From contig NZ_CP124862.1 of NCBI RefSeq assembly GCF_030013905.1, positions 4,343,051 to 4,407,050 on the forward strand: a stretch of DNA of 64,000 nt. Reading direction: 5' to 3'. A program made the position numbers and the translations under genes. The notes under the pieces are model-generated. The model searched no databases. It saw only the letters and a program-made list of their open reading frames with translations, and was not told the origin of the DNA. This stretch comes from Petroclostridium sp. X23 (GTDB taxonomy: Bacteria; Bacillota; Clostridia; SK-Y3). Positions 7,365-15,529 of the stretch are shown here, piece by piece; position 1 is the stretch's first letter, and each line of letters opens with the position of its first letter.

Positions 7365-8762
7365 ATGAACTATAGGATAGAACATGATTTGTTGGGTGAA
7401 AAACTAGTTCCTGTTGATGCCTATTACGGTATCCATAGTTTACGTGGCTCTGAAAACTTTTATTTGACCGGCCGGGGTATTCACAAGGAGTTAATTAAGG
7501 CTTTGGCAGCGGTGAAAAAAGCTGCCGCGCTGGCGAATAAAGAAGTTAATGAATTGAACAGCAGTATTGCCGATGCCATTGTAATTGCTTGTGAAGAGAT
7601 TATGAACAGTCAATGGCATGATCAGTTTATAACCGACGCGCTGCAAGGCGGCGCAGGAACATCGGCAAATATGAATGCCAATGAAGTGATTGCGAACCGT
7701 GCCATAGAGATATTAGGTGGAAAAAAAGGAGATTATTCTATTGTACATCCGCTCAATCATGTGAATATGAGCCAGTCTACCAATGATGTATTTCCAACGG
7801 CAGTACGCATTGCCGCATTAAAGCTGTTAAAACTGGTTAGTGAAAAATTTTCGGAACTGCAGACCGCTCTTCAACAAAAAGAAGAGGAGTTTGCCGGGAT
7901 CATTAAAATAGGACGGACAGAACTCCAAGATGCACTTCCGGTAATGCTGGGGCAGGAATTCGGGGCATATGCACAAGCCATTGCCAGAGACCGTTGGCGG
8001 ATATATAAATCAGAAGAGCGGCTGCGTCAAACCAATATGGGTGGTACTGCGGTAGGGACCGGTCTCAATGCAGACCGTCGATATATATATGCGGTGACAG
8101 AAAAACTGGTAGATATCACGGGGCTAAGTCTGGCACGGGCTGAGTATTTGATGGATCCAACGCAAAATAATGATGTTTTTGTAGAAGTTTCAGGCATGTT
8201 AAAAGCTGCAGCGGTTAATTTGGCAAAAACCGCAAATGATTTGCGGTTGCTTTCATCAGGGCCGATATCCGGCCTAGCAGAGATACAACTGCCCGAAATG
8301 CAGGCAGGCTCCTCCATCATGCCGGGAAAAGTAAATCCCGTGATTCCTGAAGCTGTGAGACAGGCAGCCTATCAAGTGATGGCCAATGATTATGCCATTA
8401 CCATGGGAGCGCAGGGAGGGGAACTGGAGCTCAATGCGATGGTCCCGTTTATTGCGGATAACCTTTTCCGGTCTTTAGACTTACTATATAGAGCAGCGGA
8501 GATTTTTATAGATAAATGTATCAGAGGGATCACAGCGAATCAAGAACGGTGCAGGCAGCTGGTGGAAGAAAGCTTTGCTTATGCTGCTGCGTTGATTCCC
8601 CATATCGGATATGATAAAGCGACACTCATTGTACAGCAAGCCCAAAATGAAGGAAAAACAATCCGGCAGGTAGTCCGTGAGTGGGCAATTTTTACCGAAC
8701 AAGAGCTGGATAAAATACTCAACCCATATCAGCTCACAAAACCGGGAGTTGCAGGGAAATAA
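7365..8762 (+). CDS. aspA: Aspartate ammonia-lyase within the hyd cluster
   Basis: Converts aspartate to fumarate and ammonia (fumarase/aspartase superfamily, cytoplasmic tetramer). The flexible catalytic loop signature GSSIMPGKVN is at residues 315-324, and SQSTNDVFPTA is present nearer the N-terminus. I start it at the ATG at 7365, preceded by GGGGAGG, rather than at an ATG 36 nt upstream; this gives 465 residues, the normal aspartase length. Its place between hydE and hydF suggests that the ammonia feeds the bridgehead amine of the H-cluster azadithiolate, an inference from context and from published work pointing to ammonium or serine nitrogen as the source. A fumarate/succinate-related or argininosuccinate-lyase-like substrate is less likely given the motifs. 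Confidence 0.9.
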   Translation: MNYRIEHDLLGEKLVPVDAYYGIHSLRGSENFYLTGRGIHKELIKALAAVKKAAALANKEVNELNSSIADAIVIACEEIMNSQWHDQFITDALQGGAGTSANMNANEVIANRAIEILGGKKGDYSIVHPLNHVNMSQSTNDVFPTAVRIAALKLLKLVSEKFSELQTALQQKEEEFAGIIKIGRTELQDALPVMLGQEFGAYAQAIARDRWRIYKSEERLRQTNMGGTAVGTGLNADRRYIYAVTEKLVDITGLSLARAEYLMDPTQNNDVFVEVSGMLKAAAVNLAKTANDLRLLSSGPISGLAEIQLPEMQAGSSIMPGKVNPVIPEAVRQAAYQVMANDYAITMGAQGGELELNAMVPFIADNLFRSLDLLYRAAEIFIDKCIRGITANQERCRQLVEESFAYAAALIPHIGYDKATLIVQQAQNEGKTIRQVVREWAIFTEQELDKILNPYQLTKPGVAGK

Positions 8763-8776
8763 AAAGGAGGGAACCC

Positions 8777-10012
8777 ATGAGTAGTATGAATACAACCCCG
8801 ACATCATCCCGCCTTCATATCGCCATATTCGGAAGGCGTAATGCGGGAAAGTCAAGTCTTATCAATGCGTTAACCAATCAGCCTATCGCATTGGTTTCGG
8901 ATGTACCGGGAACAACAACCGATCCGGTATCAAAAGCGATGGAGCTCTTACCGTTAGGACCGATTGTACTGATCGATACTGCGGGAATAGATGATGAAGG
9001 TGAACTGGGAAAAAAGAGAGTGGAACGTACCTATGAAGTACTGAACCGTACGGAATTGTCGCTAATAGTTATTGATGGTGAAATAGGGGTCACAGATTTT
9101 GAACAGCAGCTTATCCAGCGTATTAAAGAAAAAAACATCCCGGTTGTAGGTGTAATCAATAAAGCCGACCGCATTCAGATATCCGACGTTATGCGTGATA
9201 AGTGGGAAAAACAGCTAGGAGTGGATTTGATAATCGTTTCGGCAGCAATTGGTTTAGGATTAGATGCATTAAAAAATGCACTTATAAGAAAGGCGCCTTA
9301 CGAAGATAAGGAAATTTCTCTTTTGAGCGGAGTGATTAAGCCCGGAGACTTGGCGGTGCTGGTGGTTCCTATAGATAAGGCAGCGCCGAAGGGAAGACTG
9401 ATTCTGCCTCAACAGCAGGTAATCCGTGATATTCTTGATCATGATGCAATGGCAGTAGTGACGAAAGAGCATGAATTAAAAGAAACATTAGAGCATTTAA
9501 GTAAAAAGCCTGCTGTTGTTATTACGGATTCGCAGGCATTTCTTAAAGTAGCGGCAGATACCCCGCGGGATATCCCTCTTACATCGTTTTCCATACTTAT
9601 GGCACGGCACAAGGGGGATTTGATAGAGTTGTCCAGGGGAGCAAAAGCCATAGAGACACTGGTTCCCGGGGATAATATATTAATTGCTGAGGCATGCACG
9701 CATCATCGTCAATCTGACGATATCGGTACGGTGAAGATTCCAAGGTGGCTGCGGCAGATGGTTGGAGGAGAGCTTAATTTTGAATGGTTCAGCGGTACGG
9801 GATTTCCGCAGGATTTAAAAAGATATAAGCTTATTGTCCATTGCGGCGGATGTATGATTAATCAAAGAGAGATGCTTTACCGAATATCTCTGGCCAAAGA
9901 GCAGAATGTACCTGTTGTGAATTACGGCGTATTGATTGCCTGCGTACACGGCATTCTGCCGCGTGCATTGGAACCTTTCCCGATGGCAAGAATGATATTA
10001 GATGAGCCTTGA
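8777..10012 (+). CDS. hydF: HydF, GTPase and scaffold for H-cluster assembly
   Basis: HydF receives the di-iron subcluster from HydE/HydG and transfers it to apo-hydrogenase. The N-terminal Era-like G domain has the P-loop GRRNAGKS (19-26), DTAG and NKAD motifs. The C-terminal cluster-binding domain has C307-X-H309 and H355-C356-X2-C359, the HydF-specific [4Fe-4S] ligand set. At 411 residues it is full length. It starts 14 nt after aspA with a GGAGGG ribosome site, and ends the operon at a strong terminator. No hydrogenase structural gene is in the window. Confidence 0.97.
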   Translation: MSSMNTTPTSSRLHIAIFGRRNAGKSSLINALTNQPIALVSDVPGTTTDPVSKAMELLPLGPIVLIDTAGIDDEGELGKKRVERTYEVLNRTELSLIVIDGEIGVTDFEQQLIQRIKEKNIPVVGVINKADRIQISDVMRDKWEKQLGVDLIIVSAAIGLGLDALKNALIRKAPYEDKEISLLSGVIKPGDLAVLVVPIDKAAPKGRLILPQQQVIRDILDHDAMAVVTKEHELKETLEHLSKKPAVVITDSQAFLKVAADTPRDIPLTSFSILMARHKGDLIELSRGAKAIETLVPGDNILIAEACTHHRQSDDIGTVKIPRWLRQMVGGELNFEWFSGTGFPQDLKRYKLIVHCGGCMINQREMLYRISLAKEQNVPVVNYGVLIACVHGILPRALEPFPMARMILDEP

Positions 10013-10028
10013 AAAGAAAAGACGCTAC

Positions 10029-10104
10029 TCAACCTGAGGACAGATGTTGAATTTTTCTAAAGACGTATAAAAATCAACATCTGTCCTCAGGTTGATTTTT
10101 TTTT
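10029..10104 (+). terminator. Terminator of the hyd operon, REP-like hairpin
   Basis: A perfect 22-bp inverted repeat (TCAACCTGAGGACAGATGTT... and its complement) with a 23-nt loop, followed by nine T. The stem is unusually long and GC-balanced for a simple terminator and resembles a dispersed palindromic element that has been used as one. Confidence 0.8.
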
Positions 10105-10133
10105 GCAATAAAATAAATATTTTTATAAAAGTG

Positions 10134-10163
10134 TTGACATAAGAATATATAAGATGTTAAAAT
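10134..10163 (+). promoter_or_regulatory. Upstream promoter of the carD-like gene (P1)
   Basis: TTGACA at 10134-10139 followed after 17-18 nt by TTAAAA/TAAAAT. It is weaker than the second promoter. Confidence 0.4.
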
Positions 10164-10172
10164 AATAATTTT

Positions 10173-10201
10173 TTGACAGTAATATGTATTTGTAGTATAC
10201 T
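10173..10201 (+). promoter_or_regulatory. Main promoter of the carD-like gene (P2)
   Basis: TTGACA at 10173-10178, 17-nt spacer, TATACT at 10196-10201: near-consensus sigma-A elements, 67 nt before the start codon. Confidence 0.7.
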
Positions 10202-10267
10202 TATAAGTAAATATGTCAAAAATAAGTACATGGAATAAATTGCTTATCCTTTAAACAAGGAGGTATT

Positions 10268-10762
10268 ATGTGGATGTATAACATCGGGGATAAAATAGTT
10301 TACCCAATGCATGGTGCCGGTGTGATTGAATCAATCGAAGAAAAAGAAATATTGGGTAAACGGCAGAAGTATTATATTATGAAGATGCCTATTGGCGATA
10401 TGAAGGTCATGATTCCTATGGCCAGTATCGAAAGTATCGGAATACGTGAAGTAATCGATCACAAAGAGGCAGAAGGAGTCATTGAAATTTTTAGAAGCGG
10501 TACAACCGATATGTGTACCAATTGGAACAAACGCTATCGTGAAAATATGGGAAAGATAAAAAGCGGGAATATACGTGAAGTTGCGCAGGTAGTAAAGAAT
10601 TTGATTTATAGGGATAAGGAAAAAGGACTTTCCACCGGAGAACGGAAGATGTTGAATAGTGCGAGGCAAATCCTGGTAAGTGAATTGGTACTGGCTAAGG
10701 GAATGAATCAAAACGAAATAGAGAAGATGATAGAAGGATTATGCAGTGGTTCAGAAATTTAA
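10268..10762 (+). CDS. CarD/CdnL-like RNA polymerase-binding transcription factor
   Basis: A 164-residue protein with the CarD_CdnL_TRCF fold at the N-terminus (GDKIVYPMHGAGVIE, IPMASIESIGIR) and an alpha-helical C-terminal half. Members bind the RNA polymerase beta subunit and stabilise open complexes at rRNA and housekeeping promoters. The ATG used has AAGGAGG only four bases upstream; the next in-frame ATG, two codons on, has ten-base spacing and gives the family-typical N-terminus MYNIGDKIVYP, so the true start may be 10274. It has two tandem promoters. Its partner downstream is a PIN/TRAM protein, a pairing common in Clostridia. Confidence 0.9.
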   Translation: MWMYNIGDKIVYPMHGAGVIESIEEKEILGKRQKYYIMKMPIGDMKVMIPMASIESIGIREVIDHKEAEGVIEIFRSGTTDMCTNWNKRYRENMGKIKSGNIREVAQVVKNLIYRDKEKGLSTGERKMLNSARQILVSELVLAKGMNQNEIEKMIEGLCSGSEI

Positions 10763-10788
10763 AAAAATGTTTATTTTTTACAGATATC

Positions 10789-10797
10789 TGGTATAAT
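10789..10797 (+). promoter_or_regulatory. Extended -10 promoter before the PIN/TRAM gene
   Basis: TGG-TATAAT with TG one base ahead of a consensus -10; no good -35. It would let the PIN/TRAM gene be transcribed separately from carD. Confidence 0.45.
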
Positions 10798-10829
10798 GAT
10801 ATATATGCCTTAAAGGAGGTGGGGGATGC

Positions 10830-11912
10830 ATGGTAAATAAGGCGGTCAAGAGTATATTTTCAATAGTTGGAGGAGCTATTGGTATAAGCTTGATTTACCT
10901 GTTTTACAAGCAGACAAGTATTAATCCCAATTCACATGTTGTTTCTACAGTAATACTTTATTTGGGAGGAGGATTGATGGGAGCATCATTATTTTACATA
11001 AGCGGAGCAAAAGTTCTTTCGTTATTGTGGAATATTGTAGTACACATTGAAGGTGCACTTCAAAAGAAGACGTCTCAGGAGATATTATCCGGTTCATTAG
11101 GTCTTATTGCCGGCTTACTCATAGCGAATTTAATATCGTTACCTATTTTATCTATCCCTGTTATAGGAACTATACTTTCAGTTACAGCGAATATTATGTT
11201 GGGGTATCTAGGAATGAGTGTGGCCATGAAAAAGAAGGACGAACTGAGTGATACGCTATCGTTTTTGAAAAAAGGGATTATTAAGCGTTCGACCACTGAT
11301 TCGCAGCCTAAAATATTGGATACGAGTGTGATTATCGATGGGAGAATTGCAGACATATGTAAAACAGGATTTGTTGAAGGCCCGCTGATCATACCCGGAT
11401 TTGTACTTAGAGAGCTGCAGCACATTGCTGATTCCTCCGATGCTCTGAAACGAAACCGAGGAAGAAGAGGACTAGATATATTAAATATTATACAAAAAGA
11501 GTTAGAGATTTCGGTTGAAATTGTTGATAAGGATTTTGACAATATCGCTGAGGTAGATAGTAAACTGCTAAAGTTGGCGGAAGTAATGAATGGAAAGGTA
11601 ATGACCAATGATTATAATTTGAATAAAGTTGCCAGTTTTCAAGGAGTACCGGTCTTAAATATCAATGAGCTTGCCAATGCTGTAAAGCCGGTTGTGTTAC
11701 CGGGAGAAGAAATGACCGTGCTGGTCGTTAAAGATGGGAAAGAAAATGGACAAGGTATTGCTTACCTCGATGATGGAACGATGATTGTGGTTGACGGCGG
11801 TAGAAGACATATGGGAGAGTCGATTTCGGTACTGGTAACAAGTATACTTCAAACGCCTGCGGGAAGAATGATATTTGCAAAACCAAAGCTTGAGATTGAA
11901 AGAGCCGGATAA
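10830..11912 (+). CDS. PIN and TRAM domain protein, YacL family
   Basis: A 360-residue protein with four hydrophobic segments in the first ~135 residues, a PIN-type nuclease domain (LDTSVIIDGRIADI near 165; acidic D residues at the end, MTNDYNLNKVA) and a C-terminal TRAM RNA-binding module (about 290-355). This is the YacL architecture, thought to be a membrane-anchored ribonuclease. AAAGGAGG lies ten bases before the ATG. In many Clostridia ispD and ispF follow; here they do not. Confidence 0.9.
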   Translation: MVNKAVKSIFSIVGGAIGISLIYLFYKQTSINPNSHVVSTVILYLGGGLMGASLFYISGAKVLSLLWNIVVHIEGALQKKTSQEILSGSLGLIAGLLIANLISLPILSIPVIGTILSVTANIMLGYLGMSVAMKKKDELSDTLSFLKKGIIKRSTTDSQPKILDTSVIIDGRIADICKTGFVEGPLIIPGFVLRELQHIADSSDALKRNRGRRGLDILNIIQKELEISVEIVDKDFDNIAEVDSKLLKLAEVMNGKVMTNDYNLNKVASFQGVPVLNINELANAVKPVVLPGEEMTVLVVKDGKENGQGIAYLDDGTMIVVDGGRRHMGESISVLVTSILQTPAGRMIFAKPKLEIERAG

Positions 11913-11997
11913 TTTAAGCGAACAGATCGTAAATAATATCAGTTTCTTTTAGTGAATGCTTCGGTATTATTTTGAATTATTTTTATTTGGTGAATAG

Positions 11998-12056
11998 CAA
12001 GGGATGGCTGATGTGCTAAGAATGAGTACGTCGGCTATCCCTTGTTTATCTTTTTT
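11998..12056 (+). terminator. Terminator after the PIN/TRAM gene
   Basis: CAAGGGATGGCTGA pairs with TCGGCTATCCCTTG, followed by TTTATCTTTTTT. Confidence 0.75.
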
Positions 12057-12163
12057 CTATGTTATTTTTTATGGGGATAATACGTTTAAGCATGAGTAAG
12101 TATAATAAATAATCATCAGGAAAAAATATTGTCAAGAAATCTTCATAAAGAGAGATGATAATC

Positions 12164-12544
12164 ATGGAAACAAGAGAGAACATTATAGTTCCGTTAGGTT
12201 ATGGTAAATTTGTGCGTTCTGATAAGATCGTAGCTTTGGAGCCTATCGAGGATGACCGGGGGCCGGGAAGAAGAACCCGTGTTTTTATAGATCATGTTAC
12301 TGCACCCATGATCGCTTCCAGGACAGAAAACTCCATACTGGCGAACATGGTAGAAATTCCGAAGGAAGTAATGGAAGCGACTGCTGCTTTGGAACTATTA
12401 AGGGATATACATGATGATATTCAACAAATCGGGCCTATGCTTAGAAAAAGTATCAAGAAAGAGGCCAACTTCGATATTGACAAGGTGCAAAAGCGCATCG
12501 AAGAAATCTTAAAACATGAGATTGAGTTTGATTTTAAACAATAG
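12164..12544 (+). CDS. RemA-like (DUF370) protein with C-terminal helical extension
   Basis: The first ~75 residues follow the RemA/RemB pattern: LGYGKFVRSDKIVALEPI, then GRRTRVFID and a hydrophobic TENSILANM segment. RemA is a DNA-binding regulator of biofilm matrix and osmoprotection genes in Bacillus, acting as an oligomeric ring. This protein is longer (126 residues) with a charged helical tail (about 80-126) absent from RemA. I use the second ATG (12164) because the purine stretch AGAGAG is too close to the first (12155). Single-gene transcription unit ending in a large palindrome. Confidence 0.65.
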   Translation: METRENIIVPLGYGKFVRSDKIVALEPIEDDRGPGRRTRVFIDHVTAPMIASRTENSILANMVEIPKEVMEATAALELLRDIHDDIQQIGPMLRKSIKKEANFDIDKVQKRIEEILKHEIEFDFKQ

Positions 12545-12552
12545 CATATCAG

Positions 12553-12596
12553 ATTAAAATAAAAGCGTCTATTTAAATAGACGCTTTTATTTTAAT
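12553..12596. terminator. Perfect 44-bp palindromic terminator
   Basis: Two 22-bp arms meet without a loop: AAAAGCGTCTATTT against its complement, extended by ATTAAAAT/ATTTTAAT. It gives a U-rich tail on both strands and may work in both directions. Confidence 0.75.
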
Positions 12597-12632
12597 AAAA
12601 CACTGGAGAATTTGGAGCGTGATGGTATATAA

Positions 12633-12787
12633 TATATAGGGGAATGTAAAGAAATGCTTAATTGGTCAGTCGCAAAGCATGGGGACGGACCTACAGCTTC
12701 CCTAAAGAGCAAGCGCAGCAGTAGGTCCGTCCCCATGCTTCACTCCTTCTGTGTGCTAAATTCCACTTTTTCACATTCTCCTATATA
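12633..12787. repeat. MITE-like element, family C copy 2, carrying a GGGGACGG hairpin
   Basis: About 155 bp. The ends are inverted copies of TATATAGGRGAATGTRAA. In the centre AAGCATGGGGACGGACCTAC pairs perfectly with its complement 26 nt later. No ORF. The ends match the short element at 6183-6236, while the central core resembles that of the family A elements at 39.9, 49.2 and 50.4 kb. It fills most of the gap before the MFS gene. Confidence 0.7.
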
Positions 12788-12839
12788 TCTTTTAAAATAG
12801 TATAAAAATCTTTTAGATAGTTTAGTTTGTGGGGGGAAA

Positions 12840-14039
12840 ATGAGAAGAATAATCAAATATATAAATCCGAGGATATTACGTTTTTCACTACTGGAGCTGT
12901 CTTTTTATTCTATGATAGCAGCGTATTATCCATTTATTGTACTATACTTAAGCAGTAAAGGGCATAGCAATACAGTGATTGGGAGTATTATGTCCGTTAA
13001 TTCATTAGTGCTGGTGTTCGCTCAACCTATCTGGGGGGTGGTTAGTGATAGAACACGGTCTATTAAAAAAGTTTTTATTCTATTACTTACAGTATCGGCC
13101 TGTGTATTTAGCACATTACCGTTAGCTCATTCAGTGATTGTTACGGGCTTGATATTGGCTACGCTTACCTTTTTTGAGAGTTCTATGACACCTTTGCTGG
13201 ATAGCTGGGTAATACTGGCGATCAGAAAAGAACCGGGTGCGTTCTATGGAGGCGTAAGATTATGGGGGTCACTGGGATTTGCAACCATGGTTTATATTTT
13301 TGGAAGAATAGCCGATATATTTTCCATAGATATTATTTTCCCTTCCTTTGTGATTTTCGCCGTATTGACCATACTCATATGCTTACAGATAAAAGTAGAT
13401 ACACCGGTATCTGCCGTATCACTTGCACGCTTGAATATCGGAAGTTTGATAAAGAATTATTACTATATTGCTTTTTTGCTTTTTGCCATTATAATTTTTA
13501 TACCTCATAGAAGTGCGTTTATTTTCATGCCTAAGCTAATGGAAACGCTGGGAGGATCGAAGGGACAACTGGGTATTTCTTTTGCCATAGCGGCTTTAAG
13601 TGAAGTGCCGATATTCTTGTTTTCAGGATATCTAACCAAAAAGTATCACCCTATAAAGCTGATTTTGGCTTCCACAGTCTTTTTTGTCTTAAGACAGGTG
13701 TTGTTTTTCATCGCATCCGAGCCTTATCATGTAATGCTGATTCAAGCCTTACAAGGGCCATCTTTTGCTCTTTTCCTTACAGGTGCAGTGTATTACATTG
13801 ATTCTCTTGCACCTCAGCATCTCAAATCTTTTGCGCAGACCTTCGCTTCGGCGTTTTTCTTAGGGATAGGAGGGGTTATCGGAAGCTACATGGGTGGATG
13901 GATTATCGATCACCATGGAATAATAATACTATATAAATTGGGAATTATAGTAAGCATAGGTGTCTCTCTGATATATATGCTTTCATTTTCGATTGGGAAA
14001 TCGGTTTTTCGAAGAGATATCCGGTTGGATAAGGAATAA
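12840..14039 (+). CDS. MFS transporter, LacY/PPP-like family
   Basis: A 399-residue, about 12-segment major facilitator. The loop between segments 2 and 3 reads GVVSDRTRSIKKV, the MFS motif A. The fold order and AQPIWG stretch resemble MFS_1_like proteins (nucleoside/H+ symporter, phenylpropionate transporter families). Substrate unknown. A GGGGGG stretch lies just upstream of the ATG. It faces the minus-strand XRE regulator tail to tail with a 12-nt gap. Confidence 0.85.
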   Translation: MRRIIKYINPRILRFSLLELSFYSMIAAYYPFIVLYLSSKGHSNTVIGSIMSVNSLVLVFAQPIWGVVSDRTRSIKKVFILLLTVSACVFSTLPLAHSVIVTGLILATLTFFESSMTPLLDSWVILAIRKEPGAFYGGVRLWGSLGFATMVYIFGRIADIFSIDIIFPSFVIFAVLTILICLQIKVDTPVSAVSLARLNIGSLIKNYYYIAFLLFAIIIFIPHRSAFIFMPKLMETLGGSKGQLGISFAIAALSEVPIFLFSGYLTKKYHPIKLILASTVFFVLRQVLFFIASEPYHVMLIQALQGPSFALFLTGAVYYIDSLAPQHLKSFAQTFASAFFLGIGGVIGSYMGGWIIDHHGIIILYKLGIIVSIGVSLIYMLSFSIGKSVFRRDIRLDKE

Positions 14040-14051
14040 AAATTTATAAGA

Positions 14052-14414
14052 TCATTTTGAAGGAGGAGTTTTTCTCAATGCATGTTTTTGCTTGAGTAAT
14101 GATATATACTCCTCTATTTTACTAATATCTTCCTCGGGCAATCCTTTGACACTCAGCTTTTCCGGTGGATTAAAGTGAAAATCATTGGTGTTTTCTTTTA
14201 CATAATCTTGCTGTATATTATTCCTGCATAATAGATAATCGGCAGATACATTAAAAAAGTTTGCAAGTCTTATAATCATAATCGCATCAGGCATACGTTT
14301 ATCCAATTCGTATTGTGAGACAGCTTGGCTGGTGATTTTGAGCTCTTTTGCAAGTTCTATCTGAGATATATTCATTTGTTCTCTCAATTGTCTTAAGCGC
14401 TTACCAAAAGTCAT
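14052..14414 (-). CDS. XRE-family transcriptional regulator
   Basis: A 120-residue protein. The first 60 residues form a lambda-repressor-like helix-turn-helix (LRQLREQMNISQIELAKELK, then AVSQYELDKRMPD). The C-terminal half is charged with an EDISKIEEYISLLK helix. It is divergent from a Spo0E-like gene, and the shared upstream region holds operator-like palindromes, so it probably represses itself and that gene. No peptidase or ligand domain is visible. Confidence 0.9.
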   Translation of the reverse strand: MTFGKRLRQLREQMNISQIELAKELKITSQAVSQYELDKRMPDAIMIIRLANFFNVSADYLLCRNNIQQDYVKENTNDFHFNPPEKLSVKGLPEEDISKIEEYISLLKQKHALRKTPPSK

Positions 14415-14490
14415 ACGTATCCCTGCCTAATCTTCATAACTTTAGTTTTTCTATTTTTAATATAACATAAAATCTGAAATAATATATTTA

Positions 14491-14580
14491 TTTAAACAAA
14501 ATGACTAAACACCGGACTTGTTATTGACTAATAGTACAATTATCCGTTATAATTGGTTGTGAATTAAACATTTTGTTTAA
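14491..14580. promoter_or_regulatory. Divergent promoter/operator region of the XRE and Spo0E-like genes
   Basis: The plus-strand promoter TTGACT (14524-14529), 18-nt spacer, TATAAT (14548-14553) is followed by a perfect 7-3-7 palindrome TTAAACA-TTT-TGTTTAA (14564-14580) at the start site. A half copy, TTTAAACAAAATG, lies at 14491-14503 on the XRE side. Likely operators of the adjacent XRE repressor. Confidence 0.6.
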
Positions 14581-14616
14581 TAATATGGATGCTAATATAT
14601 ATTATGGAGGTTTTTT

Positions 14617-14871
14617 ATGAAAGAAAATCATTTGTTTTATAATAAAGAATCTAAAGAGAAGTTAACAACGGCTGTTAATCAAGAATTAGAAGATGTTAAG
14701 CAAAAAATTGAAGCGGTTCGCAGTGAGGTAACTGATATGACCAAATCTAAAGAGAAGTCAGAGATGGTTGAAGAACTGTTGGAAATTAGCCGGAAATTGG
14801 ATGGCTTGCTGCATGAGTATATGAAACTTACTAAAACTAAGGGGGTAGGAAATCACGGGCCAAACCCGTGA
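14617..14871 (+). CDS. Spo0E-like sporulation-regulating phosphatase
   Basis: A small 84-residue helical protein. The segment SRKLDGLLHEYMK fits the Spo0E signature (S-x2-LD-x-L-I-x2-Y), preceded by a heptad-rich helix starting at IEAVRSEV. Spo0E-family proteins dephosphorylate Spo0A-P and delay sporulation. ATGGAGG lies just upstream of the start. The N-terminus is longer than in the shortest family members. Control by the neighbouring XRE regulator is likely from the operator at the start site. The function rests on one motif plus size. Confidence 0.65.
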   Translation: MKENHLFYNKESKEKLTTAVNQELEDVKQKIEAVRSEVTDMTKSKEKSEMVEELLEISRKLDGLLHEYMKLTKTKGVGNHGPNP

Positions 14872-14873
14872 TT
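14851..14873. terminator. Hairpin at the end of the Spo0E-like gene
   Basis: AATCACGGG / CCCGTGATT, perfect 9-bp stem with a 5-nt loop, spanning the stop codon. It lacks a good T-tract, so it may protect the 3' end or act weakly between convergent genes. Confidence 0.4.
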
Positions 14874-14878
14874 CCTGA

Positions 14879-15208
14879 CTAGTCTTGTATTATTTCTACG
14901 GCTCCGGATTGTTCCATAATTGCTCGAACTTTATCGGCATCATGTTTTGGAGTCTCTACTGCAACAACAATTCCTTGTTTACCTTTAAGCCCTTTGATCC
15001 CTTCTGCAAACGTTCCTATTTCCCATAGGCCGTCACGTTCGGATTTTATAAAACTCATTTCTTCAGCTGCTGTTTCCGGATTATTCCATTTTTGTTCTTC
15101 TCCGATATCACTAATAATCATATCTTTTCGGTCAAAACCTATGTTTCTTAATGAGTCGACAAGAGAACCGACTTGGTCCTGAACAGGCAATCTAGCAATT
15201 AATCGCAT
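14879..15208 (-). CDS. Small conserved-looking protein of unknown function
   Basis: A 109-residue soluble protein. The ATG at 15208 has AGGAGG eight bases upstream; the GTG three codons earlier overlaps that site and is unlikely. The composition and the ferredoxin-fold-like alternation (RLIARLPVQDQVGSLVDSLR ... GIVVAVETP ... VRAIMEQSGA) recall small stress-protein domains of the YflT or flavinator type that bind through a beta-alpha-beta fold. I cannot name a family. It converges on the Spo0E-like gene. Confidence 0.65.
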   Translation of the reverse strand: MRLIARLPVQDQVGSLVDSLRNIGFDRKDMIISDIGEEQKWNNPETAAEEMSFIKSERDGLWEIGTFAEGIKGLKGKQGIVVAVETPKHDADKVRAIMEQSGAVEIIQD

Positions 15209-15311
15209 ATAATGCACCTCCTAGCATTATTATGATATTATCAGGTAGATATTATTTACAGATAACCAATTAAGACTTAAAAATTGCCAAGTGATATATC
15301 ATGTAAGTTTT

Positions 15312-15462
15312 CGTAGGGGCGGACGACTCTGTCCGCCCGCAGATAGGATAATAGTACAGCGGGTGGACAGGGCCGTCCACCCCTACGATAATAAAACAGA
15401 TATATTGAAACAAGAAATTAACATATTGGTTAATAATGACTTTGAAGTTCTTTATATATAGA
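15312..15462. repeat. Palindromic element family B, copy 1
   Basis: CGTAGGGGCGGAC and GTCCACCCCTACG form the ends of a 76-bp double hairpin (15312-15387). The homology with the copy at 29737 extends about 75 bp further. It occupies the 320-nt gap between the small minus-strand gene and the lipoprotein gene; no ORF is inside. Confidence 0.75.
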
Positions 15463-15529
15463 AGGATTATAATGATTTAGTGGCGAATATAAATAATGTG
15501 TAGAAGATTATGATTTGGAGTGAAGAGAA

